From Usnea hakonensis (taxonomy: Eukaryota > Ascomycota > Lecanoromycetes > Lecanorales > Parmeliaceae), in the NCBI GenBank assembly GCA_013423325.1, contig BLJB01000511.1:1-40873 (forward strand): a DNA stretch of 40,873 nucleotides. The letters run 5' to 3'. The translations under genes and the position numbers were made by a program. Each line of letters opens with the position of its first letter. The first letter of the stretch is position 1. Below the pieces are notes generated by a model. The model worked only from the letters and a program-made list of their open reading frames with translations, made no database searches and was not told where the DNA came from. This document shows, one piece after another, positions 1-13,463 of this stretch.

Positions 1-586
1 ACTATAACCTCGCGAAAGCCGAAAGCTCCGCCCTAATCTAGATACGAATAGAGAAGATCGGGCTGGTATAGTTCCTCTTCCGTCGTAAGGTCCCGGGTAT
101 CTATATAGCTAGCTACGAATACGGCTAGCCGAAATAGGATACTAAATATATCCTTATCTTCTATCCGAGGCTAGGATAATTTAGACTAGTACTTTTAGAG
201 TCCGCGGGAACTAGTAATCTACGGAGAATACTAACTACCTTAAGAGGGGCGAGGGCGTTAACTAGATAGCTAATCTAATCCGGCCTCCTAGGCTAGTATT
301 CCCTAGTAAAAGACTAGTTATATAGGGATAGAGCGGCCTAAGGGACGCTAGCGTCGATATAAAGGGGGTAGAGGAATACGAGCGTAGGAGGTACCGAGCG
401 ATAGTAGTCGAAGGTAGTATATAGACTTAAAATAGCGGAGATAAGTAGGAGTATAGTAAGGTTTTTTACCCTGGTAGTAGTAATACTATAAAGGTTTCCC
501 TTATATTATTGCCATAGAGCTTCCCGTAATTATCTTTCATATAGTTAGATAGACACGAGTATGAATTCCAATCCAATCCAATCCAA
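1..586 (+). mobile_element. LINE 3' end (Tad-like), copy 1
   Basis: This is the 3' part of a non-LTR retrotransposon that enters from the left edge. It ends in a pentanucleotide tail of repeated AATCC units (about 569-586), as some LINEs do instead of a poly-A tail. The same roughly 600-bp unit recurs at 893-1497 (+), 1702-2290 (-) and 40267-40873 (-). In the minus copy it lies downstream of a LINE reverse transcriptase, so the unit is read as that family's 3' end. The body has lost most CpA/TpG, but the tail region keeps several. Confidence 0.7.
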
Positions 587-1497
587 GGGAGTATATAAGA
601 TTATAAAAATTAGAAATACTCGTATCTATAAAATACTCTAAAGGAAGCGAGAATATAGAATAAAGATACTATTAATATTAGTAATAAAGAAATATTTATA
701 GGCGGAGAGTACTCTCTCTAGAATAGAAAAATAGAAATAATATAATATAGAGAAAAGAGAGAGAAAGGAGATAGAAATAAAAAAATAATAATATAAAACT
801 AGAATAATATAATCTAATATATTCTATAAAAAGGCTATTATATAGATATATTTAAAAATAAAAGGATACTAGTTTAGAATTTTAAAGACTAGAAAAGAAA
901 AAGAACGCTTTACTATAACTTTATAAAAGTTAAGAGTTCTACTCTAATCTAAATAAGAATAGAGAAGATTAGATTAATATAATTCCTCTTTTATTATAAG
1001 ATTCTAAATATCTATATATCTAGCTATAAATATAGCTAGCTAAAATAAGATACTAAATATATCTTTATCTTTTATTTAAGGTTAGAATAATTTAGATTAA
1101 TACTTCTAAAATTTATAAAAATAAATAATTTATAGAGAATATTAATTATCCTAAAAGAGGCGAGGGCGTTAACTAGATAATTAATTTAATTTAATTTTCT
1201 AGATTAGTACTTTTTAGCGAAAGACTAACTATATAGAGAAAAAGCGCCTTAAGGGGTACTAATAAAAATATAAAAAAGATAAAGGTATATATACGCGAGG
1301 AGCCCTAAACGGTAGTAGTTAAAAATAATATATAGAATTAAAATAGCGGAAATAAATAGAAGTATAGTAAGATTTTTTACCCTAGTAATAATAATATTAC
1401 GAAGGTTTTCTTTATATTATTACTATAGAGCTTCTTATAATTATCTTTTATATAGTTAGATAGATATAAGTATAAATTTTAATCTAATCTAATCTAA
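587..1497 (+). mobile_element. LINE 3' end, copy 2, 5'-truncated
   Basis: A second, longer 3' end of the same LINE family starts directly after the tail of copy 1. Its first 300 bp (587-892) match, in reverse orientation, the stretch at about 2290-2600. The rest matches copy 1. It is heavily mutated, and its tail now reads as repeats of AATCT. Positions 1498-1701 separate it from an inverted copy, so 587-2610 forms a large imperfect palindrome with a 200-bp AT-rich centre in which I recognise nothing. Confidence 0.65.
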
Positions 1498-1701
1498 CTA
1501 ATATTATAAAGGGAGTAAAGATTTAAAATATTAATTAATTCTATATTATATACTAAGTATAACTATTATTAATAAACTATAATACTAAAAGTATAGTTAT
1601 TATAAATATTAAAGAGATCTATATTATTATCTTTTAAAATAATTAAAAAGTTTAGCTTTAAAGCTATTAAGAGTTTATAATAAAATAGATAGCTTTAGTT
1701 A

Positions 1702-3600
1702 AATTAGATTAGATTAGAATTTATACTCGTATTTATCTAACTATATAAAAGATAATTACGGGAAGCTCTATAGTAATAATATAAAGGAAACCTTTATAGT
1801 ATTATTACTATTAAGATAAAAAATCTTATTATATTTCTATTTATCTCTACTATTTTAAGTCTATATACTATTTTTAATTATTATTACTTAGTATCTTTTA
1901 TACTCGTATTTCTCTATCTCTTTTATATTAATACTAGTATCCTTTAAATTACTTTACCCCTATATAACTAGTCTTTTACTAGGGAATACTAGCTTAAAAG
2001 GCCGAATTAAATTAATTATCTAATTAATATCCTCGCCTCTTTTAGAATAATTAGTATTCTCTATAAATTACTAGTTTCTATAAATTTTAGAAATACTAGT
2101 CTAAATTACTCTAGCTTTAAATAGAAGATAAAAATATATTTAATATTCTATTTTAATTAACTATATTTATAGCTAGCTATATAGATATTTAGGACTTTAT
2201 AATAGAAGAGGAACTATATTAGCCCGATCTTCTCTATTTATATCTAGATTAGGGTAGAGCTTTCGGCTTTTATAAAATTATAGTAAAGTATTCTTTTTAT
2301 TTTTTAATCTTTAGGACCCTAAACTAGTATCCTCTTATTTTTAGATATACCTATATAATAGCCTTTTTATAGAGTATATTAAATTATATTATTTTAGCTT
2401 TATACTTTTTTTTTATTATCTTTATCTCCTTCCTTTCTCTTTTCTCTATATTATATTATTTCTACCCTTCTCTAGAAAAGGTACTTTTAGTCTATAAGTA
2501 CTTCTCTATTATAGATATTAATAGTACTTTTATCTTATAATCTCGTTTCCCTTAGAGTACTCTATAAATATATATATTTTTAATCTTTATAACCTTATAT
2601 ACGCCTTTAAGGGCTTAGTAATAGAGGATTACTAGATCTAAAAAGATCTATATAAAAAGAATATCTATTTCTATTTTTAATTCTCTAATACTTATCGCTT
2701 TATACGTTTTTAAGATATATTTTAAATACTTATTCTAGATTATTTCTAACTATTTTCCTAATATCTTTATTACTCCTTATATATCTTCTAAGTTATACTA
2801 AATAGTTATCGCGTATATTATTATTAGCTAAATAATAGCCTAGTATATTATATATACTTAATTTAGTATTATTCTCTATATTAAGGCTACTATTATTAAT
2901 AGTATAAGATATTAGAATATTATTTTAATTTTTATCTTTTTAAAGTAGAAAGCCTATCTTAGTTTTCTATCTATATATAGATCTAGAATTTATATACTAC
3001 CCTTTAGCTTTATAATTATTACTTCTAGATCTATTATAATTTTTATATTAAAGCGTTTTAGTTTTCTAGTAAAATAGACTAGCTTATACTTTTTAGAGAT
3101 AAAAATCGCTCTATATATTTTTGCCTATTTTAAGTATATTTTATAGACTATTTTAAATATCGCGTAGTTAGTTTCTATACTTTTTCTATATACTAGTAGA
3201 TAGATATTATTAATAAAGTCTTTAACTTAAAGGTTTAACTTTAGCTTTAAGTACTCTTTAATAAGCAATATATTAAAGAATAGAAATAATATAAAGGATA
3301 TTAAGGACCTCTATAGAATCTTTATTTTTATTAGTTCTACCTCGCTTATTTTTTATTTTAGCGTTATTAATATTACTCTCTCTATAAGAAAGCTCGACGT
3401 CTAGTTTACTATTTAGGGAGGGATCCCTTTAGATTTAAAATTATAGAGGAGCTATTTATAGAATACGTTATTAAATACCTCTACTATATCTAGAGAGAGT
3501 AGGCTAGCTACGTATTATATACTGCGTTTACGATTATCTCTAGGGCTATCTCGGTAGACCGCTCTCTCCGTGCACCCATTTGTTCCGGGGGGAGATAGTT
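1702..3600 (-). pseudogene. Tad-like LINE reverse transcriptase, RIP-inactivated, 5'-truncated
   Basis: On the minus strand, with RIP stops ignored, conserved blocks of a Tad/Jockey-type LINE RT appear in order. A block resembling MG-x-R-x-RSTE-x-ALE lies at about 3540-3595. The palm motif degraded from D-x-G-A-F-D-N-V follows at about 3460-3490, then GIPPWIVNW and TSSFL (about 3390-3425). The catalytic FVDD, now FINN, is at 3206-3217, and then LVHFTRK-like and WGPHF-like blocks. The 3' untranslated part runs to a TTAGA-repeat tail near 1702. The upstream boundary near 3600 is abrupt and the last 70 bp there keep normal CpA/TpG. It is 5'-truncated, the usual fate of LINE insertions, and cannot be functional. 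Confidence 0.8.
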
Positions 3601-5678
3601 TTAGTTAATTATTTAGTATAGACTATAAAATTAAAAGCTATAGACTCGATAATTATAATAATAGTTTAAATATTAGTAGTAAGCTTTATCTTATTAAAGA
3701 TATTATTATTATTATCTCTATTATTATTATCTTTATAGCTATCTTAGTTATCGTATCCGCTATATCTATAGCTATAATTACAAGTATTATTATTATTATT
3801 ATTTTTCTTCTTTTTTAAATAGGGATAAAGAGAGGTATATTCTAAATTATCATATTAATCCTTTTTATAGTAAGTATAGAACTTATAGATCTAGATATAT
3901 ATATAAGAATTATCTATATAGACTTCTAATTAGATCTTATTTTTAGCTCCCTCGACTATTATTAAAGCGATAATACTCTATAAGATATATATAAATATAT
4001 TATTAACTAGAGTAGCTAATATCTAAGTCTTAATAGAGGAGTTAGTAGAGCTAAATAGATTTATAATAGTATTTATAAATCTTATTATAGTATAATTTAA
4101 ATCGAATTTAGACTTATTATTATTATTAAAAGTATTATAATTTTAATTATACTACTTATAATAGTTATTATAGACTAATTCTAGATCTAAGAGAAAATAA
4201 TAGATTAGCTAGTTCTTATTAATATATATATTTAGTAATATAGTATCAACCTCTTCGAGTACCTCTCTAAATTAGTTAATATAGGTTTAGAGATTATTAT
4301 CGTAATTAGCTAGACTAATATTATCTAGTTTTTAGAATATTAAATAGAATAAATTAGAGCCCTAAAGTTTAAATTTTTTAAGAATTTTCTAAATTTTTTA
4401 GATATTAATTTTATTCTTAATTATCGCCTAAGGGTTATATTCGTATTAGGATTTAAATATAGTATATATTTTATTATAGACTTACTTCTAGACCTTAAGT
4501 TTATTAATAATTAAAAAATTAAAGTTTTTAGTAATATAGTATTATATATTTAGAAGTTTTAGCTCGTCTTTAAATTATTACTTTTATACTTAGTAATTCC
4601 CTATATCTTAAAGCTTATTAATATTATTAAGTTAATTTAGAGATATTAATATTTTAGTTTCTTTTATAAATATAGTTAATATCTAACTCCCTATTCCTTT
4701 CTAATTTAGATTCGAATAAGTCTAATTCTAATTTAATTAGAGTTAATAATACTAAACCTAATAAAGATAAATCTAAATCTAATTTAAACTTTATTAGAGT
4801 TAATAATTTTAACTTTAATTCTAATAAAGATCTTAATAAGAATATTTCTAACTTTAAAGAGGACTCTAATAAAGATATTTCTAACTTAAATAAATCTAAA
4901 TCTAATTCTAATTCTAAATCCGAATCTAATAATAATAAATCTAATAAGGATAATTCTAATAAATAACTTAAATATTAAAAGGCTTTATAAGTTACTAATT
5001 TAAACTTTAGCCTTAAAGATAAGGCCTTTATATTTAAAGTTTTTAAAATTAGTAATAGTAGTTTAATTTAAAAATTAAAGAGATTAGTATTAGAAGATAT
5101 CTTTATTACTAATTTAAAAATAGAAGATAAAGAAGAAAGCGTAGAATTAAAAAGAGATTCTAAAGTATACTTACTATCTATATTATAGTCTATAATATAG
5201 AATAATATTTTAAAAATAAGTAAAAAGTTTTTTTTAGCTTTATAATTCTTATAATATAGTATAGATCTTTATTTATAAAGGGCCTTTTTATAGATTAAAG
5301 CTAAAGGAGTAAAAATTAAGTTTAAAAGTAATATTAATATAAAAGTCTAATAAAGGGAATTATTTAGTCTATTCTTTATAAATAATACTCCTCTAATTAA
5401 ATTATCTTAATTAGGATCTTTATCCTCTAAATCTTATTTATTATAATTATCTTTAATAATATTTATATCTAAGGGAGATAAATCTTTTCTCTATTATTTA
5501 GTAGAACTATTAATTTTTATCTAATTATATTCTACTTTTTCTACTAATCGCTTTAGAGTAGAAATAATATTATTTCTATCTAATTTAAAGGTTCTTATAT
5601 CTTTTATAGAGATTACTAGTCTCCTCTCCCTTTAATATTATTTCTTAGTATATTTATACGCTACTTTAGCCTTATTAT
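3601..5678 (-). pseudogene. Older copia fragment: gag and protease remnants (element B)
   Basis: Minus-strand translation gives a gag-like segment at about 4250-4330 (NISLANYDNNLQTY with stops repaired). A CCHC zinc-knuckle remnant follows near 3850-3900, then a protease-like DSGA remnant just before 3601, where the LINE begins. Positions 4680-4975 are low-complexity, built from variants of AATCTA. The fragment stops at 5678, the TSD of the complete copia. I infer that it continues at 13610-14304 up to its own LTR at 14305-14421. The order LTR, gag, protease then fits one copia element split by the later insertion. The assignment of 13610-14304 rests on position more than on motifs. Confidence 0.55.
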
Positions 5679-5824
5679 TGTTGAAATTAGGTGTGTGGAA
5701 TACTTGTTAAGTTCATTAATTAGTTATAGAAGTACAAGAAATATGCAAGACTATTTATAAAATACTAAGGCGCCAAGGTTATATAACGAAGTTACGTAAC
5801 TCGGTAAACCTTTCTATTTTAATA
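5679..5824 (-). repeat. Copia A LTR, left copy (3' LTR)
   Basis: It begins TGTTGAAA and ends TTTTAATA (mutated from TTTTGACA). The left (outer) half keeps CpA/TpG, for example in GTGTGTGG and ATGCAAG. The right (inner) half is fully converted, so the palindromes found in the other LTR are lost here. Confidence 0.9.
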
Positions 5825-6260
5825 CTTCTACTCGAGCGTATTTCTTCTTCTAAAAAATTAAATTCTAACTCCTATATTAACTCTATATTATACGATAGTA
5901 ATATTAGGGTAGTAGAGGTAATATAATAATATAGTAGTAAATATTACGCTATATAATAGCTTAGTATTTAATCTTATAATAGTATTACTATATAAACTTT
6001 CTACTTTTCGTAAAAATACGGTTATTTAAAAATCTTTTTCGATATCTAGCGAGTATATATTAAATTTTAAGTAAAACGAGGTTAGAGGATATATATAGAA
6101 GTCTATATACTATATAAGGAATACTCCGAGTAGCTATAGTAGTTATAATAGCTAAATAGTAGCTAGATAAGTAGCTACGAGGCTAGAAGTAATACTTTAG
6201 GACCGAGATAGTCTTTAAAAGGCCCCTATATACTAGTAGTTAGAATTAACTCTAGGGAGG

Positions 6261-6298
<38 letters not shown>

Positions 6299-6319
6299 AA
6301 AAAAAAAAAAAAAAAAAAA
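6261..6319. repeat. Long homopolymer A tracts
   Basis: A run of 36 A, then GG, then 21 A. It lies between the end of the copia RNase H region and the left LTR, that is, in the element's 3' untranslated region, where the minus strand reads poly-T. The length is prone to sequencing error. Confidence 0.95.
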
Positions 6320-6599
6320 GGAATAATTAGCCGTTAGTAGTAAACTCTAGAAAGGAAAAGAAAAGGATTAATTAGTAGTTAGTAGTAAAGAGAAAAGATA
6401 TAAGGGGAAAGTCTACCGAGTATAGACTAGTCAATAGGACTAATAAGCCGAATTATCTAGACTAGTTAATAGGGCTAATATAGTATCGAGAGACCAGGTA
6501 CTTTAGTATTTAAGGCACTAAGAGGGGACGATAATAATAGCGATAGTATATTAGAGAAGGAGATCTAGGAATAGTAAATTATAGACTAATCTTAGTAGT

Positions 6600-8500
6600 T
6601 AAGGATTAAAAGGGGTAAATAGCTTTTATAGACTATCTAGTTATTAATTTAGTTATTTTAAACTAATAATCTTATAAAATATTTTAAACTTATCCCTAAA
6701 AAGAGTCTTAGTTAATCTATTAGCGATTTATAAATTAGTAGGAATATATTTAAAAGCTACTAATTTATTAGCTATTTTCTCCCTATAAAAGTAGTTAATA
6801 ATATTAATATATTTAGTTTAACTATAAGATCTTAAGTCCTTTAATAATATAATAGCCCCTTAATTATTACTATAGATAATAACTATTTCTAAGATATTTC
6901 TAGGATATAGGGATATTAATAAGCTCTATAATTAGATTACTTTTTTAGTAGTTTACGTTTAGCTAATATATTTAGCTTTATATATAGAGAGAGTAATAGT
7001 AGCTTAATATTTAGAGAACTAGCTAATTACTATACTTTCTATATTAAATATATAGCCGAAAATAAAGTAATAAGTAGTAGTATTATCTATTTAGTCGGAG
7101 TCTATATAGCTAATTAAATTTAAAAGAGTACCCTAAAAGATTAATTCTATATTAATAGTCTCTTTAAGATATATAAAGATCCTTTTAACGGCTCCCTAAT
7201 ACTTTTTAATTAGATTATATATATAATAATTAACTACTAAGATAGTAAATACTAGATCCGATTAAGTCCTAAATATTATATATATAAGAGATTCTATTAT
7301 TAATTAGTAGCGAGTTTTATCCTTTTAAATAATCTAATAACTATCTTCTATTAGTTTATATTTAGTTAAAGTCTTTATAGAAGTAGAGACTAGTTTAGCC
7401 TCCTATATATTATTATTATAAAGTATATATTTAATATATTTAGTCTATCTAAGGTAGATAGTTTTTTTAACTCTATTTTAAGTTACTATTATCTCTAGAT
7501 AGTAAGCGTAAGGCCCTAAGTTAATTATTTAAAACTAAGTATTAAGGGTATCTTTAATACGCTAGATATCTCTATAATTAGGGCTAATTATAAGTATATT
7601 ATTTATATATAGTATTATAATAATATCTATATAATTATTAGTAAATATATTATAATTAGTATTAATTAGGTAGAGCCTCTACTCCTTTATAAAATTAGAG
7701 AAGATATTATATTATATTTAAAGGGATTACTTTAAACTATATAAGGTCTTATTAAGTTTATAAACCTTATTAAGGTATTATTTTAACTTAAAACTAATAG
7801 ACTATATTATATAAATAACCTCCTTAACTACCCTATATAAAAAGGCGGTCTTAATATTTATCTATTCTAGATCTTAATCTAGAGCCGCTATAAGAGTAAA
7901 TAAGGCTTTATAGCTTATAGGCTTAATAATTAAGATAAAAGTCTTATTATAATCTAAGCCTTTATATTAAGAGTATTCTAATATTATCTAGTATATTTTA
8001 TAACGAGTAACTTCCCCCTTTAGACCTTATTTTAGAGTAAATACCTACTTACCTTTTAAGGGCTTATAATTTAATAAATAGTTTACTAGTTTCTATATCT
8101 TATTTTTTACTAATAAATTAATTTTATCTTCTATAACTATTTCCTAATTATTACTATTAAGATTATTATTCGAGACTACTTTATTATAGCTTTTAGATTT
8201 ATAGGACTTCTAAATAATAAATATAAATAAGGCTAATAAGTTTAGTAAAAGATTATAATATTATAATTTAAAATAATTTATAAGAGATCTAAATAATTCT
8301 AAATTTATACTTAAATTAGAAGTTAATAATATACTAGTAGATATTAGTATTAGTAAGTTAGCTATAAGAGTAGAAGATATAGATATAGAGACTCTAGAAG
8401 TAGAAGTAGAAAGGGGTACTAGTTTATCTTCTATAATAATAATTTAGAGTTTTATAGTAGTAGATATTAAGCCTTTTCTAGGCTAAGTCGATATTATTAA
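6600..8500 (-). pseudogene. Copia RT-RNase H coding remnant
   Basis: This is the best preserved coding part of copia A. Read on the minus strand, it gives the RT core with the YVDD box degraded to YINN (7598-7609). The Ty1/copia RNase H blocks follow, ending near 6620 with a motif of the type IADGLTKALPRDKF. Nearly every Trp, Gln and Arg codon has become a stop, and Asp and Gly codons have become Asn and Arg/Ser, which is the pattern of C-to-T change on both strands. Limits are approximate. Confidence 0.75.
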
Positions 8501-10841
8501 TAATAGTAATAATATTTTTCTTACTAGAGGAGGCTTTAACTATTTAATATATAGGAATTTAGATAGAATCTTTCTCTATATTATCTATAAGGTACGAAAT
8601 ATCCTACTATTCTCTAATAATATTTAATAGATCTAATTACCCTTATACCCTAGAAGCCTAGTAAGGCTTTTAGTAATTATATAGTCCTAATTAATCTTCT
8701 AGCTAGTACTAGGTTTCTAAGTAAGATATTAGTTATAGAAGCTAATAGAATAAAGATATTTTAGTCTTAATTAGATATTAGTTTTAGCTTCGTATAGGGT
8801 TAACTTACGGCTTTAAATAAAATAATAGTTATATAAATAACTAGCTATTATTACTAGTTAAGATTAATATTCTATAAAGAGACTAATCTCCTTTATTATA
8901 ATAAAGATATATCTCTTTAGATCTTAATTAAGTCTTTTAGAGAAGCTATTTTATTTAGAATTATTAAAGATAGTAGGCTTTTATATAATATTATTATTAC
9001 TATAAAAGTAATTAAATTTATAATTAGAGTATTTACTACTCTAGTCTATCTATAATCTATTATATCGAAAGTCTCCTCTTTTATTATATATTAGATAATA
9101 ATAGAAAGTAGTAAATATTTTATCTTTAATATAAAGGATCTCTACTTTAAAGACTTTTATATAATTATTAAAAAAGATAATAAAGTATTTAAAATTAAAT
9201 TTAATTTCTTTTATCTAGTTAAGATTATTATAAATAAGGTCTAGATATCGCTTACTAAAGTAAATATAAAAAGTATATTTAATTTATTATATCTTTTTAA
9301 TAGCGTAAAATATATAAAATACCTTATCTATAATCTTTTTTAATAGATTAATATTATAGTATTTAAGTTACTATATATCTTTAGAGTATTCTAGATAATA
9401 ATAATAGTAAGCTATAGTTTTAGGATTAGGTTTATATTTCTATTTTTTTTATAGTCTATTATTATAGTTAGAAATTATAAAGTCGGAGTTTAAATCTAAA
9501 TCTAAATATAAAATTAAATCTAAAGCCGAATCTAAAGCTAACTCTAAATCTAAACTATTATAACTAGATATAAAGCTAATACTAGAATCGGATTTATAGC
9601 GAGAGCTATAAGAATACTTTTTAATAGATATAGGAGAGATAATTAGGCCTCCTATAGAGTTAGTAGTTATTATAGCTAAACGGGATTTCTTCTTTAGGGA
9701 TAAATAAGATTTAGAGGCTTATTTTAATATTAAAATTAATATAGTTAGCTTTAATTTAGGATTATCCTTCTATATATTAAACTAATAAATATTATTATTA
9801 ATAAGTTAAGTAGTAATATTTTTTACCCTAATTTTAATTCCCTTAAAGATAATTTTTATTAGATAATCTAATTATATTAGCTTATCTTAAGAAATTAGGT
9901 TTATAGATAAACTAGGGATATAAAGTATATTATTAAAGATTAGTAAATAATATTAATTACTAATATTAATTTTAATTTTAATTTTACTTTTACTAATTAG
10001 GTAGAGAGATCTCCTAATCCCCCTAATTAACTAATAGTCCTTACTAGTAGTAAGAGTATATATCTTAAAAATTAAATAGTTAGGTATTATATAGACTAAA
10101 TAATATAAGTCTAAATTTTATCTTATTAGAAGTTTAATAGATTTTATAGTTATAGTAATTATCTCTATAATATAGGATTCCGGCTTTTTATCCTTAAAAA
10201 GTATAGTAATATAATAATTATATCTACTATAGTCTTAATTAGTACTAGAGTTAGAAACCGAACTATTATTAGCGATATTATAATAAGTAAGGTTAATATT
10301 CTAACGAGGCTTATAAGACTTCTTATAGTAATTATAATAATTATAATAATTACTCTTTTAATTATAGCTATTATAATATCTATAATCTCTATTATTATAT
10401 TATTATTTATTATTATTATTCCGGCTATAGCTTAATATTTACTTATATTAGTTCGTTCTACTTTTATACTTATTACGAGTATAATAGTTCTTTTTATAAT
10501 TCTAATAATATTTAATTAGGCGCTAGATATAGATTATACTAGTCTTTTAACTATACTATTCTAGAGCTTCTCTATTCTAAGTATAATTATAATATACGCC
10601 TCTAGCTATATTACTACTATTTCTAAGGTAAATTTAATATAACTAGCTAAAGGATTAGTTATACTTTAAATAAATTACTATATTATATATTTAAGACTAT
10701 AGGCTATATCTCTATTAGTATTTATAGGTTTATAGTTTTAGATATAAATTAAGAAGTAATTTTTATATTATTTTCTAAAACCTATATAGAAGAGAAAGAT
10801 AAAGATATTATTATTAAATTTTACTCTTTTATATATATTAA

Positions 10842-11239
10842 CAAGTTTAGGCCCATGAAAAAATTTCATGCCTTAGGGTCGAAAATAGCCCTCCCTCCGG
10901 GGGCCTTACGGTGCCTTCGAGGGTCCTCTAGAAGGGGTTTTTTTTAAACGAATTCTATAACTATAAATAATAAGCCGATTTTAATAATTTTTATAGCTTT
11001 AGAAAGCGCAAAAGAAGGCCTTTAATTATAGATTCTATTAAAAAAATTATATAAATAGGGAAAAAAGTTATAGTAATTGTAAGACTTTTCTAAGAGGAAA
11101 GGAGTTTTGGTAGTCGCGGCCACTTTTTCGCCGTGCTTAGTTAGCGCCAAGAGTCCCAAACAGGAAATGAAGCCAGGTTTTTGATTGGCTCCACATACAA
11201 TTAGTAGCGTCTTGGCGGTTAGCTCTTTATATATACTGA
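10842..11239 (-). mobile_element. Non-autonomous Helitron-like element, copy 1
   Basis: A 398-bp unit repeated at 20165-20567 with unrelated flanks. Read on the minus strand, it starts TCAGTATATATA after an A. It ends with a hairpin (GGCATGAAA / TTTCATGGGCC, plus-strand 10850-10872), then TAAACTTG, then a host T. A 5' TC, a 3' hairpin a few bases before a CTTG/CTRR-like end, insertion between A and T, and no TSD or terminal inverted repeats together suggest a Helitron. There is no Rep/helicase reading frame, so it would be non-autonomous. It sits inside copia A. The Helitron label is an inference from the ends only. Confidence 0.5.
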
Positions 11240-13451
11240 TAATATTATTATAGAGTTCCTTAAACTTCCTAATATACTTAGTAATATTTATATAGTCCTA
11301 GAGCTTAAGAGTAAATAGCTAATAATAAAGGTTATTAAGAGTACCGGAGCCTTTAGGCTTATAATCGACTTTAATAGCTTCCTAGAAGAGGTATATATTA
11401 GTAATATAACCTTTATAATTATTATAGTAATTAATATCTAAATAATTAAATATTATATTATAGACTAAAAAATATTTACTCTTCTATTTTTTAAAGCGGT
11501 CGTTATAGATACTATTACTTAATTTAGAGATAGGAGTTAATTAAAGTAATTTAGATATAGTACTTTCTAGAGTAGTATTTCTTTTTATAATATTAATATC
11601 TTTAATTTAATAAATATTAGATTAAATAATTTTTATAGAGAAGGTTAATTAAGATATAGAAGTATATCTCTATAATATAATAGTAATAAGATAAGTCCGT
11701 ATTTTTCGCTCTTATATCTAGTACCCTTTAGGGTTCTTAAACTTAGTAATCTTTAGTAGAACTAGAACCCTTATCGAGTTATTCTTTATAACTTAATAAG
11801 ATAGATAAAGGTAATTTAACTTTATAGCTAAATAAGTTAGTATCGCTATATATTAAAAGAGTTAATTTATTAATAGAAAAACTAGAAATCGGTAGAATAG
11901 ATACTCTAGATTTAGATAGATAATATATATTTTACTCGTATTCTAGGGCCTTCTAGATAGGTTCGCCGAAATAATTTAGAAGTTAAATAGTAATATATTT
12001 ATAAGATTCCCCCTTTCTAATAATATCGTAGATATTAAGTTTATAGTAATAGCGAGGGAAGTCTTATATAAGGATTTAATATTATTAGTATTTATATAGC
12101 TAATTCTATTTAATAATATAGTAGACTCTATCTACTTCTTTATAATTAATAATAATTTAAGCTTTTTATTTAGGAGTTAGAGTATAAGGAGAATAGTAAT
12201 AAGTACTAGCTAGAGTCTAAAAATATAGTAGATTATATATAATATATATAGACCTTCTAATCTTATAGGATAAGATTTAAAATATATATATTAATTTTAA
12301 GGCTTAATCGAATATACTATCTTTATCTATTATTAGTATATCTCTAAAAAGGGGTTATAATTAGTATTATATATATTTATTTTATTCTTTTACTTTTTTA
12401 AAATATTTTTATTTATTTATAACTTTACGCGCTACTATCTCTAAAGATAATAATAATAATTAGTATAGAGTTAGTAGAAATTTAAATAAGGGCGAGGCCT
12501 ATTAAGATTATATAGTTAGTAGTTTATTTACTATTAATATTCGATAATTATAATAATAGCTTAATAATTATAGTTAGAATAGTAACTAAATATTAAAATT
12601 AGCTAATATTTAATTTAGTATAATAAGTAGTTAGACTAAAAGTTATAATTATAAAAGGTTTTATATCTTATTTATAAACTAATAATAGAATTGATAGTAT
12701 AGTATTAGTAATAGTACTCTTTAACTAAAATCGTTAGAAAGAGATTATAAAGAGAGATTAGTAAAATAAAAATAGTCTATAATTAGTTATCTAGTATCTT
12801 TTTAAATATAGTAATAGTCTAAATAGCTCTTAGATAGTAGTTTAATAGTAGTAGCGTCTTTCGACTTATCTTAAAATATCGGAATAAGATTATCTAGAAT
12901 AATTAGTAAAATAAAATTAACTTCTTACTTTTATAATTAATTATTTAGAGTCCTTAGGGGTACGTAATAGCTATTTTAGTTTAATTAGATCGCTTAGTAA
13001 CTTAATAGTACTAAAGATATAATTATAATTTAGTAATTTTAGATACTTTTAAGCCTTATAATAGTAATATAGAGTAAGCGAGTATAGTCTATATAATTTA
13101 GATAATCTAAGAAAACTCTATAAAGTTATAGTAATATCTAATTAGTATAATCTATAGGCGGAATAGTATCTTTTAGTAAATAATTATTAGCTAATACTAG
13201 CGCGTAACCCGGTCGTAGCTAAGCTAAAGGTTATAGCGTAATTTATATATTTTTAAGGTTAAACTAATCCCTATATTCTTTCTATAGTCTAGTAGACTAT
13301 CCCTAATATAGTATTAATTTTTATATTCGGGTATATTCTAACTAATAGATAATATAACTAGTAATTTATTTAGCCCTTTCTAGAACTTTTATTATAAGCT
13401 AGTAGATATAGAATAAAGCGAAAGGATTACTAAAATAATACCCTATAATCC

Positions 13452-13463
13452 GGGCTTATAATC
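13452..13463 (-). promoter_or_regulatory. Putative copia primer-binding site
   Basis: Next to the LTR the minus strand reads GATTATAAGCCC. The same sequence, with small changes, abuts two other LTRs (14293-14304 and 14494-14505). It matches 10 of 12 positions of the complement of the initiator tRNA-Met anticodon arm as I remember it from yeast (GGTTATGAGCCC). This fits half-tRNA priming as in Drosophila copia; both differences are RIP-type transitions. Confidence 0.45.

Noticed and set aside
3960..4975. Plus-strand Ser/Asn/Lys-rich open stretch as a gene
   Set aside because: The frame is open because RIP left only a few codon types; the minus strand shows copia gag motifs on both sides.
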